NCBI RefSeq assembly: GCF_023016115.1
Contig: NZ_JALKBH010000001.1
Location: 310,001 to 374,000, forward strand
Direction of reading: 5' to 3'
Length of the DNA: 64,000 bases
Origin: Alcanivorax sp. S6407
Lineage (GTDB): Bacteria > Pseudomonadota > Gammaproteobacteria > Pseudomonadales > Alcanivoracaceae
Of this stretch, positions 37,533-46,475 are shown one piece after another (position 1 is the first letter of the stretch; each line of letters opens with the position of its first letter). The notes under the pieces are model-generated. The model ran no database searches. It was not told the origin of the DNA and worked only from the letters and a program-made list of their open reading frames with translations. The position numbers and the translations under genes were made by a program.

Positions 37533-37682
37533 CTGGATGCCTGACGCCGGATGCCTGACGATTAAAACCACAACAATGGGGGGCTCGTACGCTCTTGCTT
37601 TCCCGGTCCGTTATCGGGATAACCGTCTGCAGTAGTTCGCTTTGTTCCAGCATCAGGCATATGGCGTCGAGCGTCTGGCGGG
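37533..37682. repeat. Heptad-periodic inverted repeat, GATGCCTGACGCCG type
   Basis: Left arm (37533-37562) repeats GATGCCTGACG at 14-bp (2 x 7) spacing. Right arm (37649-37682) is the inverse, with ATCAGGCATATGGCGTC and GTCTGGCG. The centre contains a hairpin (CCCGGTCCGTTATCGGG). It occupies the convergent gap before the YgfB-like gene. Nothing else is seen in 37526-37753. Confidence 0.65.
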
Positions 37683-37752
37683 AGACAGGGAACCTCACCA
37701 AGCGGGAAAACCGAAAGGGCGTTGTTTCCCCGCAATTCTCAGATGCAGTGTA

Positions 37753-38295
37753 TTACTCTGCTTCGTCGCCTTGATCCGGGCCGTGGAATTGCAGGAAGAA
37801 CTCCTCCAGCAGATCCGGAATGCTAAGAGCCATCTGGCGGACCACCTGGGTGTTTTCCCAGATCGCGTCCAGTTCCTCATCCTCATCCAGTCCGGAGATC
37901 AGTACAAACGGCAGCATCAGCTCCACGGTGTTTTCTTCGTTGTCCTGATACCAGGCCGCTTCATCCTCGAAGACCCCGGACATGAATCCGGCGCACCAAC
38001 TGGCCAGATCCTGGCCATCATCTTCCTGATAGGGGTCCAGCAGGCAGGGCAGGTTGATAGCTTCGCCGGCCAGTAGCTGGGTGGTCAGACGCTGACGCAG
38101 TTTCTCCATGGCCACGGCAACCTCTTCGGGCACCTCCATTTCCAGCATGGCGGCATAGTCCACTTCCTCGGTGGGCCCTACAGCCAGAGCACAGAGCAGA
38201 CCATGAAGCTCTGTCCAGGTGGGGGCGTCCTCGCCCAGGGCGTTGAAGTGATTACGGACCGTGTTTTTCAGGCTCGGATTGGTAATGTCAGACAT
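37753..38295 (-). CDS. YgfB/YecA (UPF0149) family protein
   Basis: 180 aa acidic helical protein. Family hallmarks are ELHGLLCALAVG near residue 30, LPCLLDPYQEDDGQDLASWCAGFMSG in parts, and the C-terminal ENTQVVRQMALSIPDLLEE. UPF0149/YgfB proteins are cytoplasmic; in Pseudomonas aeruginosa YgfB influences antibiotic-resistance gene expression, so a regulatory role is possible. GGAGG precedes the ATG at 38295. Confidence 0.83.
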   Translation of the reverse strand: MSDITNPSLKNTVRNHFNALGEDAPTWTELHGLLCALAVGPTEEVDYAAMLEMEVPEEVAVAMEKLRQRLTTQLLAGEAINLPCLLDPYQEDDGQDLASWCAGFMSGVFEDEAAWYQDNEENTVELMLPFVLISGLDEDEELDAIWENTQVVRQMALSIPDLLEEFFLQFHGPDQGDEAE

Positions 38296-38359
38296 GGGCC
38301 CTCCACGGGCAGGCAAGTCGGCTGGATGGACGGCAGGGTACTGCTTCTGCGTGGCCTCG

Positions 38360-39445
38360 TCAGCCCTTGATCACGCAATTTCTGCCATTGGATTTGGCAC
38401 GGTATAGCGCTTCATCGGCCCGGCGGGTCACGTCCTGGGCAGTTTCGTTCTGCTGATATTGAACGACGCCGGCGGAGAATGTGTTGCGAAGTTCATCGGC
38501 AAACGGATATTTCTGTGCGGAAAATTCATCACGCAGCCGGTTAAGTGCGGCCACGCAGGCTTCGGTGGATACATGGGGGAACAGCACCACGAATTCCTCG
38601 CCACCGTAGCGGGCGAGAATATCAGAGCGACGCAGGCCGACACTGGCGACGGCACTGAAGCGGCGAATCACTTCATCACCCGCCGGGTGCCCATAGGTGT
38701 CGTTGACCTGCTTGAAATGGTCCAGGTCGATAATCGCCAGATGAAGACTGGAACCACTGCGTGAAGCGAGGGCCATTTCCTCTTCCAGCCGGCCAAGGAA
38801 ATAGCGTCGGTTATAAAGGCCAGTCAGCTCATCACGGGTGGCGATGGCGGCAAGGCGGTCATGGGCCTCCCGCAGGTGCTCACGTTGCTCGCGAACGCGA
38901 CTTTGCAGGTTGTGAATGTACCCGCCAACGTAAACGAAAGAGGCCAGTACCAGGGCGAGAATGAACCAGTGCCCCAACTGGTAGGAAAAGATCACCTGTT
39001 GCGGTGCCAAAATCCCTTCGCCAATCAGTAGTGTGGTGAAGCAGGCCTGAATGAACACTGCCATCCACAACAGGCGTCGCCGATCCAGAGAAATCACTCC
39101 GAACGTCATCACCATCAGATAGATACTGAGCATGGCTCCGCGCAGCTCCCGCGAAAAATACAGCACCGCAGTTACCGCCAGAATCCCGGTGACCATCTGC
39201 ATTACGGTCAGGCTGGGATCACTGAAACGTTCGCTATAACCGGAACGTATCAGGCCATAAAACAGCACGTTCACGCTGAACAGCAGGGTGAAAATGGTGA
39301 TATGGGGAGTGGCAGGATCAAAGGCCGTGAGTTCGACCCCCATGAAAGTGCCAAACCAGAGCAGGCAATAGGAATAGAGCGCCATGAATTGTCGGCGAAT
39401 GCGCACAGCCCGTTCGGGTGGATTCTCTGGGATCAGGGTAAACAC
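38360..39445 (-). CDS. Membrane-bound diguanylate cyclase (GGDEF)
   Basis: 361 aa. Five or six membrane helices (residues about 20-185) form an N-terminal sensor, followed by a coiled coil and a GGDEF domain at about 200-360. The active site reads RYGGEEF, compatible with activity. An inhibitory site RRSD lies five residues upstream, so product feedback by c-di-GMP is expected. DELTGLYNRRYF and DLDHFKQVNDTYGH are intact. No EAL domain is present. The signal is unknown. It is divergent from the acyl-CoA dehydrogenase pair. Confidence 0.92.
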   Translation of the reverse strand: MFTLIPENPPERAVRIRRQFMALYSYCLLWFGTFMGVELTAFDPATPHITIFTLLFSVNVLFYGLIRSGYSERFSDPSLTVMQMVTGILAVTAVLYFSRELRGAMLSIYLMVMTFGVISLDRRRLLWMAVFIQACFTTLLIGEGILAPQQVIFSYQLGHWFILALVLASFVYVGGYIHNLQSRVREQREHLREAHDRLAAIATRDELTGLYNRRYFLGRLEEEMALASRSGSSLHLAIIDLDHFKQVNDTYGHPAGDEVIRRFSAVASVGLRRSDILARYGGEEFVVLFPHVSTEACVAALNRLRDEFSAQKYPFADELRNTFSAGVVQYQQNETAQDVTRRADEALYRAKSNGRNCVIKG

Positions 39446-39570
39446 GTAATCCTTTCTGCCTTGTTCATTTTTATCGGAGAGGCATTTTGATTCTACCTTA
39501 ACCGCCCGATCAAATCAGTGCCTGACTGGGGGGTGACAGAGTGTAGACATTTCGGCACGATAGTGAGCAT

Positions 39571-39586
39571 TCAAACAAGTGTTTGA
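39571..39586. promoter_or_regulatory. PsrA-like operator before the acyl-CoA dehydrogenase pair
   Basis: TCAAACA-AG-TGTTTGA is a perfect 7+2+7 palindrome. It fits the CAAAC-N4-GTTTG form described for PsrA, the fatty-acid-responsive TetR repressor of pseudomonads. It lies 51 bp before the start of the first acyl-CoA dehydrogenase gene, as expected for fatty-acid-controlled expression. Confidence 0.6.
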
Positions 39587-39637
39587 TTGGTGGTCTCGCC
39601 ACCACCTTCAAACCATGACCTTCAGGAAGAGACCGCC

Positions 39638-40732
39638 ATGTCCGAAGAGCTTTTTGATCTGACGCTCAATGAAGAGCAGCGAATTACCCGTGAGAACATG
39701 CAGCGTTTTGTCCGTGATTCCCTGGCTCCTGCTGCCCGGCAGGCTGACGATGAGGCCAGCCTCGACACTTCGCTGGTCAGTGCCATCCACGACTTTGGCC
39801 TGGCACTGATGCCGGTACCGGAAGCGCTGGGTGGAGTGGGACTTGCCCGTTCGCCATTGTCGAATGCCCTGGCCTGTGAGGATCTGGGCGCAGGCGACAT
39901 GTCCCTGACACTTGCTGCATTGCAGCCCATGGCAGCAGTGAATGCGCTGGTGGATTTCGGGAACGAAATGCAGCAAGAGCAGTGGTTGCCGCAGTTGGCT
40001 GCCGAACAGTGGTGCGCAGCGGCCATAGCGTTGCTGGAGCCGCGCGCCACCTTTGAGCCAACTGAATTGCACACCCGTGCGATCTTCAGCGGTGACCAGG
40101 TTACGCTTGAGGGACGCAAGAGCCTGATCGCCGCCGGAAAGGAATGTCAGTGGTTTATTGTGATTGCCGCAACGGATCAGGGGGCAGGGGCCTTCATCGT
40201 GCCGGCGGACACTGCCGGGGTGACAGTGAGCCAGGAGCAGAATATGGGGCTGCGCAGTGCCGGGCTTTGCACCCTGAAACTGGACGCGGTCACGGTTCCG
40301 CGCAGTCATCAACTGCCTAATTTTGATCTTCAGCGTTTGCTGGGCCTGGCCTGGATTGGTCAGTGTGCTCTGGCGGTAGGTTGTTGTCAGGCCATTCTTG
40401 ACTACGCCATTCCCTATACAAAAGACCGCAAGGCCTTTGGTGAGCCGATTGCCTGGCGCCAGTCCGTGGCCTTCATGGTGGCGGACATCGCCATCGAGCT
40501 GGAGGGCATGCGGCTGATGATGTGGCGGGCCGCCAGCAGGGCAGAGCAGGGGTTGCCGTTCTACCGGGAGGCCTATCTGGCGCAGCTGCAGTGCATGGAG
40601 AAAGCCATGACTATCGGCACCAATGGCATTCAGCTGTTCGGTGGCGCCGGTTTTGTGCGCGACTACCCGCTGGAAATGTGGTACCGCAATCTGCGCAGTA
40701 TTGCCGTTCTTCACGGCAGCCTGATGGTTTAA
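39638..40732 (+). CDS. Acyl-CoA dehydrogenase
   Basis: 364 aa flavoprotein of the acyl-CoA dehydrogenase family. It starts LFDLTLNEEQRITREN and ends with QLFGGAGFVRDYPLEMWYRN, the conserved C-terminal motif. The central substrate segment reads ALLEPRATFEPTEL, where a typical AxTEPxAGSD is much altered, so substrate use may be atypical. It oxidises an acyl-CoA to the 2-enoyl form if active. It lies 16 bp before a second dehydrogenase gene and behind a PsrA-like operator, suggesting a heterodimeric or paired role in beta-oxidation. Confidence 0.85.
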   Translation: MSEELFDLTLNEEQRITRENMQRFVRDSLAPAARQADDEASLDTSLVSAIHDFGLALMPVPEALGGVGLARSPLSNALACEDLGAGDMSLTLAALQPMAAVNALVDFGNEMQQEQWLPQLAAEQWCAAAIALLEPRATFEPTELHTRAIFSGDQVTLEGRKSLIAAGKECQWFIVIAATDQGAGAFIVPADTAGVTVSQEQNMGLRSAGLCTLKLDAVTVPRSHQLPNFDLQRLLGLAWIGQCALAVGCCQAILDYAIPYTKDRKAFGEPIAWRQSVAFMVADIAIELEGMRLMMWRAASRAEQGLPFYREAYLAQLQCMEKAMTIGTNGIQLFGGAGFVRDYPLEMWYRNLRSIAVLHGSLMV

Positions 40733-40748
40733 GGACAGGAGACTCAAC

Positions 40749-41945
40749 ATGATCAATCTGGAACTTCCGCAAAAACTTACCCAGGTTCAGCAAATGGCCC
40801 AGCAGCTGGCCAGTGGGGTCTTCCGTCCCATCTCCCGTAAATACGATGCCATCGAGCACTGTGAGACCCCGGAAGAACTGAAACCGGTGGCTCAGATGAT
40901 GGCCTCAATGGGACGCGGGCCGAAGGGAAAAGCGGGCCACTCTGATGAGATCCGTAATGGTGCCAACATGATGGGGATCATGGGCGTTGAAGCCATGTGC
41001 TGGGGCGATGTGGGGCTGATGCTGTCGATCCCCGGTAGTGGTCTTGGCAATGCTGCGGTAACTGCCGTAGGCACCGCCGAGCAAAAGGAGAAGTACGGCA
41101 AGCTGTACTGCGCCATGGCCATCACCGAGCCCGGCGCTGGCTCGGACTCTGCTGCCATCAGCACCACTGCCGAGCTGGATGGCGATGAATGGGTACTCAA
41201 TGGCGAGAAGATCTACTGCACTGGCGGCCAGCGCTGTGATGCCGTGGTGGTGTGGGCGACGCTGGACAAGTCCCTCGGCAAGGCTGCCATCAAGTCGTTC
41301 ATCGTCCCTCGCGACAACCCGGGCATGTCTCTGGTCCGGGTGGAGGACAAGATGGGGTTGCGGGTTTCCGATACGGCCGCCCTGTCACTCAACCAGTGTC
41401 GGATCCCCAGGGACCACATTCTTGGTTCGCCAGAGATCGCAGACAGCGAAGAGGCACGCAAAAAGGCCTTCGGCGGCGTCATGCAGACCTTTGACAATAC
41501 CCGCCCACAGGTGGCGGCCATGGCCCTGGGTGTGGCTCGTGCTGCGCTGGAAATTACTAGAGAAATATATGAAAAAGAAGGGGTTAAGGCTGATTTCTCG
41601 AAACTGCCTTATAACGCCTCTGCCCGCGAACTGGAGCTCTACCGGCTTGAGGCGGATCTGGAAGCGGCGCGACTGATGACTCTGAAGGCAGCCTGGATGG
41701 CAGATAATGGTCAGCCGAACTCCAAGGACGCCTCCATGTGCAAGGCCAAGGCCGGACGCATGGGTAACGACGTCACGCTCAAGTGTGTGGCCCTGTGCGG
41801 TGAGCTGGGTTATTCCGAGCGCACCCTGCTGGAGAAACTGGCCCGGGATTCCAAGATCATCGATATCTTCGAGGGCACCCAGCAGATCCAGCAACTGATC
41901 GTGGCCCGGCATCTGCTGGGGCTGTCGTCTAAGGAACTGAAGTAA
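40749..41945 (+). CDS. Acyl-CoA dehydrogenase (second of pair)
   Basis: 398 aa. The typical motif AMAITEPGAGSDSAAI is intact here, as are GEKIYCTGGQRCDAVVV and the C-terminal IIDIFEGTQQIQQLIVARHLLG. The ATG at 40749 follows a GGAG-like site, 16 bp after the first dehydrogenase stop, so the two form an operon. Together they resemble two-subunit acyl-CoA dehydrogenases of sterol or branched acyl degradation, though that is inference. Codons around 41550-41586 are unusually AT-rich (AGA, ATA, AAA), unlike the rest of the gene. Confidence 0.88.
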   Translation: MINLELPQKLTQVQQMAQQLASGVFRPISRKYDAIEHCETPEELKPVAQMMASMGRGPKGKAGHSDEIRNGANMMGIMGVEAMCWGDVGLMLSIPGSGLGNAAVTAVGTAEQKEKYGKLYCAMAITEPGAGSDSAAISTTAELDGDEWVLNGEKIYCTGGQRCDAVVVWATLDKSLGKAAIKSFIVPRDNPGMSLVRVEDKMGLRVSDTAALSLNQCRIPRDHILGSPEIADSEEARKKAFGGVMQTFDNTRPQVAAMALGVARAALEITREIYEKEGVKADFSKLPYNASARELELYRLEADLEAARLMTLKAAWMADNGQPNSKDASMCKAKAGRMGNDVTLKCVALCGELGYSERTLLEKLARDSKIIDIFEGTQQIQQLIVARHLLGLSSKELK

Positions 41946-41968
41946 CGAAACCCCAAGGCTGTTTTTTC

Positions 41969-42137
41969 ACCACAGAGGGCACAGAGTTCACTGAGGAAAT
42001 GCAGCCTTGGCTCCCGCAGGAGCCAGGCTGCTGGCGATGATCCCTTGCGCGCTAGCTCCTGTGGCTCTTTACCACCCAGAGCCTCTCAGCACACCTGCAT
42101 ACCGGTTTTGCTCAGTGAACTCTGTGCCCTCTGTGGT
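41969..42137. repeat. Perfect 27-bp inverted repeat (CACAGAGG type) enclosing a REP-like hairpin
   Basis: The 27-bp arms at 41969-41995 and 42111-42137 are exact inverse copies, beginning ACCACAGAGGGCACAG. The 115-bp centre starts with a strong hairpin at 42001-42025 (GCAGCCTTGGCTCC pairs with GGAGCCAGGCTGC, one bulge) and continues as a REP-like GGAGCCAGGCTGCTGGCGAT. The gap 41945-42243 holds no gene; the rest (42138-42242) is plain, with a possible promoter before the SDR gene. Confidence 0.85.
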
Positions 42138-42242
42138 AAAACCGCTTTGCACTTGAATTCGCGCGATCAGCTGCTAACTCTTTGATTTTCCCGCCTTCCC
42201 CTTTACTCTCTGCGGTATTCGCGCAATCAGGGAGTTATCAGT

Positions 42243-43040
42243 ATGTCCAAGAGCCTGGCAGGCAACGTGGTCTGGATTACCGGGGCTTCTTCCGGCATTG
42301 GTGAGGCGGTGGCGAAATCCTTTGCCCGGCGCGGGGCGCTGCTGGTGTTGTCTGCACGCAGGGAGGCGGAGCTGGAGCGGGTTCGCGATGGCCTGGTGAA
42401 TGCCTCAGAGCACTTCATCCTGCCACTGGATCTGGCCGACAGTGAGGCGATGCCGGCCGCCGTACAGGCGGTGCAGAATCGCTTCGGCAAGCTCGATGTG
42501 ATGATCCACAATGGCGGCATCTCCCAGCGTTCGTTGGTGGCTGACACCGAACTGGCGGTGGACAGGCGTATCATGGAAGTCAATTTCTTTGGTGCCGTGG
42601 CCCTGACCAAGGCCCTGTTGCCGCTGTTTCGCGAACAAGGGCAGGGACGCTTTGTGGTGATCACCTCACTGGTGGGGGAGTTGCCAACGCCGTTGCGTAG
42701 TGCCTACAGCGCCAGCAAGCATGCCTTGCATGGTTTCTTCGAATCACTGCGTGCCGAAGAATACGATAACGGTATCCGGGTGACCCTGGTGATGCCAGGC
42801 TTTATTCGCACTCAGGTGTCAGTGAATGCGCTGACGGCTGATGGTTCCGCCCAGGGCAGCATGGATGACGCCCAGGACGCAGGCATGGATGCCGGGGAAT
42901 GTGCTGAACGGTTGCTCAAGGCCGTGCAGCAGGGCAGTGATCAGGTTATCATCGCCGGCCGCGAAAAGGCTGGTGTTTACCTGAAACGCTGGTCTCCCGC
43001 ACTGTATCGCCGACTGATCCGTAAAATGAAGGTCACCTGA
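42243..43040 (+). CDS. Short-chain dehydrogenase/reductase
   Basis: 265 aa classical SDR. Cofactor motif [19 protein letters not shown]-equivalent HNGGISQRS, catalytic serine in [10 protein letters not shown] and [10 protein letters not shown] with the Tyr-x-x-x-Lys pair. The sequence resembles the DHRS7-like or ketoacyl-reductase-like group; substrate is unknown. Its stop overlaps the ttcA start (TGATG at 43038-43042), so it is coupled to an unrelated tRNA-modification gene. The C-terminal basic stretch ([10 protein letters not shown]) may associate with membrane. Confidence 0.88.
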   Translation: MSKSLAGNVVWITGASSGIGEAVAKSFARRGALLVLSARREAELERVRDGLVNASEHFILPLDLADSEAMPAAVQAVQNRFGKLDVMIHNGGISQRSLVADTELAVDRRIMEVNFFGAVALTKALLPLFREQGQGRFVVITSLVGELPTPLRSAYSASKHALHGFFESLRAEEYDNGIRVTLVMPGFIRTQVSVNALTADGSAQGSMDDAQDAGMDAGECAERLLKAVQQGSDQVIIAGREKAGVYLKRWSPALYRRLIRKMKVT

Positions 43041-43894
43041 TGTCCGACAGCACAGAATCCAGGAAAAGTACCCGCTTCAACAAGCTGCAGAAAAAATTGC
43101 GGCGGGAAGCTGGGCGAGCCATTGCCGACTTCAACATGATCAGTGAAGGCGACAAGATCATGGTGTGCCTGTCTGGTGGCAAGGATTCCTACACCATGCT
43201 GGAAATTCTGCGCAATCTGCAGCATTCGGCACCGGTGAATTTCGAGCTGGTGGCGGTGAATCTGGATCAGAAGCAGCCCGGTTTCCCTGAGCATGTCCTT
43301 CCCGAGTACCTGGAAAGGGAAGGGGTTGCGTATCACATTCTGGAAAAAGACACTTACTCCATCGTCAAGGAGAAGGTGCCGGAGGGCAAGACTACCTGCG
43401 GCCTGTGCTCCCGTCTGCGCCGCGGCAGTCTGTACGGTTTCGCCGAAGAAATCGGGGCTACCAAGATTGCTCTTGGGCACCACCGTGACGACATCGTCGA
43501 GACCCTGTTCCTGAACATGTTCTACGGCGGCAAGATGAAAGCCATGCCGCCCAAGCTGCGCAGCGACGATAACCGCAATATCGTCATTCGCCCGCTGGCT
43601 TACTGCCGCGAGAAGGACATCATCGAGTTTTCCGGTTACAAGGATTTTCCCATCATTCCCTGCAACCTCTGTGGCTCCCAGGAGAACCTGCAGCGTCAGG
43701 TGATCAAGGAAATGCTGCAGAAGTGGGACCGGGAACAACCCGGTCGAATCGAGAATATCTTCGCGGCGGTACAGAACATCGCCCCTTCCCAGCTGGCCGA
43801 TACCCGCCTGTTCGATTTTGAGAATCTGGAGCAGGGCCAGCAGCGTGGTGGAGAGCAGGCACATCGCCTCGATGTGGTCAACCTGTTCGGGTGA
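43040..43894 (+). CDS. ttcA: tRNA 2-thiocytidine(32) synthetase
   Basis: 284 aa. PP-loop SGGKDS at residues 45-50 for ATP pyrophosphatase activity, and two CxxC motifs ([21 protein letters not shown]) that hold a [4Fe-4S] cluster. [27 protein letters not shown] in parts is the family signature. TtcA thiolates C32 of some tRNAs in the cytoplasm. Translation is likely coupled to the SDR gene by a one-base overlap. It is followed by a 252-bp gap before glcB. Confidence 0.95.
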   Translation: MSDSTESRKSTRFNKLQKKLRREAGRAIADFNMISEGDKIMVCLSGGKDSYTMLEILRNLQHSAPVNFELVAVNLDQKQPGFPEHVLPEYLEREGVAYHILEKDTYSIVKEKVPEGKTTCGLCSRLRRGSLYGFAEEIGATKIALGHHRDDIVETLFLNMFYGGKMKAMPPKLRSDDNRNIVIRPLAYCREKDIIEFSGYKDFPIIPCNLCGSQENLQRQVIKEMLQKWDREQPGRIENIFAAVQNIAPSQLADTRLFDFENLEQGQQRGGEQAHRLDVVNLFG

Positions 43895-44145
43895 TCGAAA
43901 GACTCGCCGGTCACATTAATTTTTGTCACTAAACATGATTCGCGGGCCCGTTTCCGCTAGAATACCCTCCGCTTTTTCGCGAGCAGCGGTCACCTGCTGT
44001 CTCGCCGTTTAACGAATTCCCGGGCGTTATTGTGGCTGCTCGGCCTGTCTCAGGGGCGGGTCGGCAAAAGCCGGTATTATCCGGCTTGCAGTATCATTAC
44101 CGGCTTAATTCAAGATTCTCTGGACCAGTTAAGGGTAGGAGCACC

Positions 44146-46308
44146 ATGACCGATCGTATTCAGAAGGGTAGCCTTGAAATTGCTGCGGAACTCCATGATC
44201 TGGTAGTCAACGAGATTGCCCCCGGCACCGGCGTCGACCCGGATCACTTCTGGGGCGAGCTGGAAAGCATCCTCAAGGACCTGGCGCCCAAGAACAAGGC
44301 GCTGCTGGAAAAGCGTGAAGCGATCCAGGCACAGCTGGACGAGTGGTACAAGGCACGCAAGGGCCAGACCATCGATATGGCTGAATACAAGCAGTTCCTG
44401 AGTGAGATCGGCTATCTGCTGCCGGAAGGCGAAGACTTCAAGGTCACCACCGAGAACGTGGATGAAGAAATCGCCAGCATTGCCGGCCCGCAGCTGGTAG
44501 TGCCGGTGAAGAATGCCCGTTTTGCCCTGAACGCCGCTAACGCCCGCTGGGGCAGCCTGTACGATGCCCTTTACGGCACCGACGTGATCTCCGATGAAGG
44601 CGGTGCCGAGAAAGGTGGTGCCTACAATCCCAAGCGTGGCGCCAAGGTTATCGCCTGGGCACGCAACTTCCTGGACAGCTACTTCCCGCTGGCCTCTGGT
44701 TCCCACAAGGACAGCACTGGCTATGCCATCGTTGACGGCAAGCTGGTCGTTTCCCTGGGTGATGAAAAGACCGGCCTGAAAGACGAATCCCAGCTGAAAG
44801 GCTATCTGGGTGACGCTGCTGCGCCCACCGGTGTGCTGGTCAAGCACAACAACCTGCACGCCGAGCTGCAATTCGACGCCAGCCACCCGATCGGTGCTGA
44901 CGACGCGGCCAACATGAAAGACGTGCTGCTGGAATCCGCCATCACCACTATTCAGGACTGCGAAGATTCTGTAGCCGCCGTCGATGCTGAAGACAAGGTT
45001 GAGGTGTACCGCAACTGGGCGGGCCTGATGAAAGGCGATCTGGCCGAGACCTTCGAGAAGGGCGGCAAGCAGATGACCCGCGCCATGAACGGTGACCGTG
45101 AGTACACCGCGCTGGACGGCTCCACCCTGACCCTGCACGGTCGCTCCCTGCTGCTGGTGCGTAACGTGGGCCACCTGATGACCAACCCGGCCATCCTCAT
45201 GAACGGTGAGGAAACCCCGGAAGGCATCATGGACGGCATGGTGACCGTACTGGCCGCCATGCACGACCTGAAGAAGATCAACAAGCTGAGCAACAGCCGC
45301 ACCGGTTCCGTGTATATCGTGAAGCCGAAGATGCACGGCCCGGAAGAAGTGGCCTTTGCCGTTGAGCTGTTCGGTCGTGTCGAGAAGGCCCTGGGCCTCG
45401 CTGACAAGACCCTCAAGATCGGCATCATGGATGAAGAGCGTCGCACCACCGTGAACCTGAAGGAGTGTATCCGTCAGGCCAAGGATCGCGTCATCTTCAT
45501 CAACACCGGCTTCCTCGACCGTACCGGTGATGAAATGCATACCTCCATGGAAGCCGGCCCGTTCGCGCGCAAGGGCGACATGAAGGGTATGGCCTGGATC
45601 AAGGCCTACGAGGACTGGAACGTGGATATCGGTCTGGAATGCGGCCTGCCGGGTCACGCCCAGATCGGTAAGGGCATGTGGGCCATGCCGGACGAGATGG
45701 CCCAGATGATGGCCAACAAGGCCGGTCACCCCAACGCGGGCGCCAACTGTGCCTGGGTTCCGTCCCCGACTGCTGCCACCCTGCACGTGACCCACTACCA
45801 CGAAGTGAATGTGGCAGAAGTGCAGGCCAAACTGGCCAGCCGTGCACGCGCTTCCCTGGATGACATCCTGACCCTGCCGCTGCTGGATCGTGAGCTGTCT
45901 GCCGAGGAAATCCAGCAGGAGCTGGACAACAATGCTCAGGGCATCCTGGGTTACATGGTGCGCTGGATCGACCAGGGCGTGGGCTGTTCCAAGGTGCCGG
46001 ACATCAACGATGTAGGCCTGATGGAAGACCGTGCCACCCTGCGTATTTCCAGCCAGCACGTGACCAACTGGCTGCACCACGGCATCACCAACAAGGAACA
46101 GGTGATGGAAACCCTGAAGCGCATGGCGGATGTGGTGGATCGTCAGAACGCCAACGATCCCCTGTACACCCCCATGGCAAAGGACTTCGATGGTTCTGTT
46201 GCCTTCCAGGCAGCAGTAGAACTGGTATTCGAAGGCTGCTCCCAGCCGAGCGGTTACACCGAGCCGGTTCTGCACCGTCGCCGTCGTGAGCTGAAAGCAG
46301 GCAAATAG
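44146..46308 (+). CDS. glcB: Malate synthase G
   Basis: 720 aa, the usual length for the G isoform. It condenses glyoxylate with acetyl-CoA to malate. Motifs include [19 protein letters not shown] in parts, [18 protein letters not shown], the catalytic region [11 protein letters not shown] and [12 protein letters not shown], and the C-terminal catalytic aspartate region. GGTAGGAG lies before the ATG at 44146; an extension to 44032 is not supported. The 44146 upstream region shows a possible -10 (TAGAAT, 43958-43963). The gene ends beside a heptad element. Confidence 0.96.
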   Translation: MTDRIQKGSLEIAAELHDLVVNEIAPGTGVDPDHFWGELESILKDLAPKNKALLEKREAIQAQLDEWYKARKGQTIDMAEYKQFLSEIGYLLPEGEDFKVTTENVDEEIASIAGPQLVVPVKNARFALNAANARWGSLYDALYGTDVISDEGGAEKGGAYNPKRGAKVIAWARNFLDSYFPLASGSHKDSTGYAIVDGKLVVSLGDEKTGLKDESQLKGYLGDAAAPTGVLVKHNNLHAELQFDASHPIGADDAANMKDVLLESAITTIQDCEDSVAAVDAEDKVEVYRNWAGLMKGDLAETFEKGGKQMTRAMNGDREYTALDGSTLTLHGRSLLLVRNVGHLMTNPAILMNGEETPEGIMDGMVTVLAAMHDLKKINKLSNSRTGSVYIVKPKMHGPEEVAFAVELFGRVEKALGLADKTLKIGIMDEERRTTVNLKECIRQAKDRVIFINTGFLDRTGDEMHTSMEAGPFARKGDMKGMAWIKAYEDWNVDIGLECGLPGHAQIGKGMWAMPDEMAQMMANKAGHPNAGANCAWVPSPTAATLHVTHYHEVNVAEVQAKLASRARASLDDILTLPLLDRELSAEEIQQELDNNAQGILGYMVRWIDQGVGCSKVPDINDVGLMEDRATLRISSQHVTNWLHHGITNKEQVMETLKRMADVVDRQNANDPLYTPMAKDFDGSVAFQAAVELVFEGCSQPSGYTEPVLHRRRRELKAGK

Positions 46309-46475
46309 CAGTTAACAGTGAATAGTTAACAGTTAACAGCGGCGCGCTCGCGCGTCGTTGGTTGCCTGAAAGCCAAGAGGCCGCGCCCAATCATTGGGCG
46401 CGGCCTCTTGCGTTGTAGAGCCTGAAAAGCGCTGCTCGCGCAGCTATTCACTGTTCACTGTTAACTATTCACTGA
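46309..46475. repeat. Heptad-periodic inverted repeat, CAGTTAA type, with perfect core hairpin
   Basis: Left arm 46309-46340 reads CAGTTAA, CAGTGAA, TAGTTAA, CAGTTAA; right arm 46444-46475 is its inverse. The centre contains a 35-bp hairpin at 46375-46409 with 17-bp perfect arms and a one-base centre, whose right half includes ATTGGGCGCGGCCTC, shared with the element at 33493. No T-run follows it. The right arm includes the stop codon of the neighbouring minus-strand gene (46465-46467). Confidence 0.85.

Noticed and set aside
39608-40756. 382-codon open frame antisense to the first acyl-CoA dehydrogenase
   Set aside because: Shadow of the sense gene, no motif, and it would overlap the PsrA-controlled operon fully.
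44110-46275. 721-codon open frame antisense to glcB
   Set aside because: It mirrors glcB codon bias, has no family motif, and glcB is a certain gene. Long antisense frames are common in GC-rich genes.
46375-46409. Intrinsic terminator for glcB
   Set aside because: The hairpin is perfect, but no T-run follows on either strand, so it is listed as the repeat core instead.
46309-46475. Possible CRISPR array or IS from the repeated CAGTTAA words
   Set aside because: Units are 7 bp with no spacers of constant length, there are no cas genes, and no transposase is encoded.
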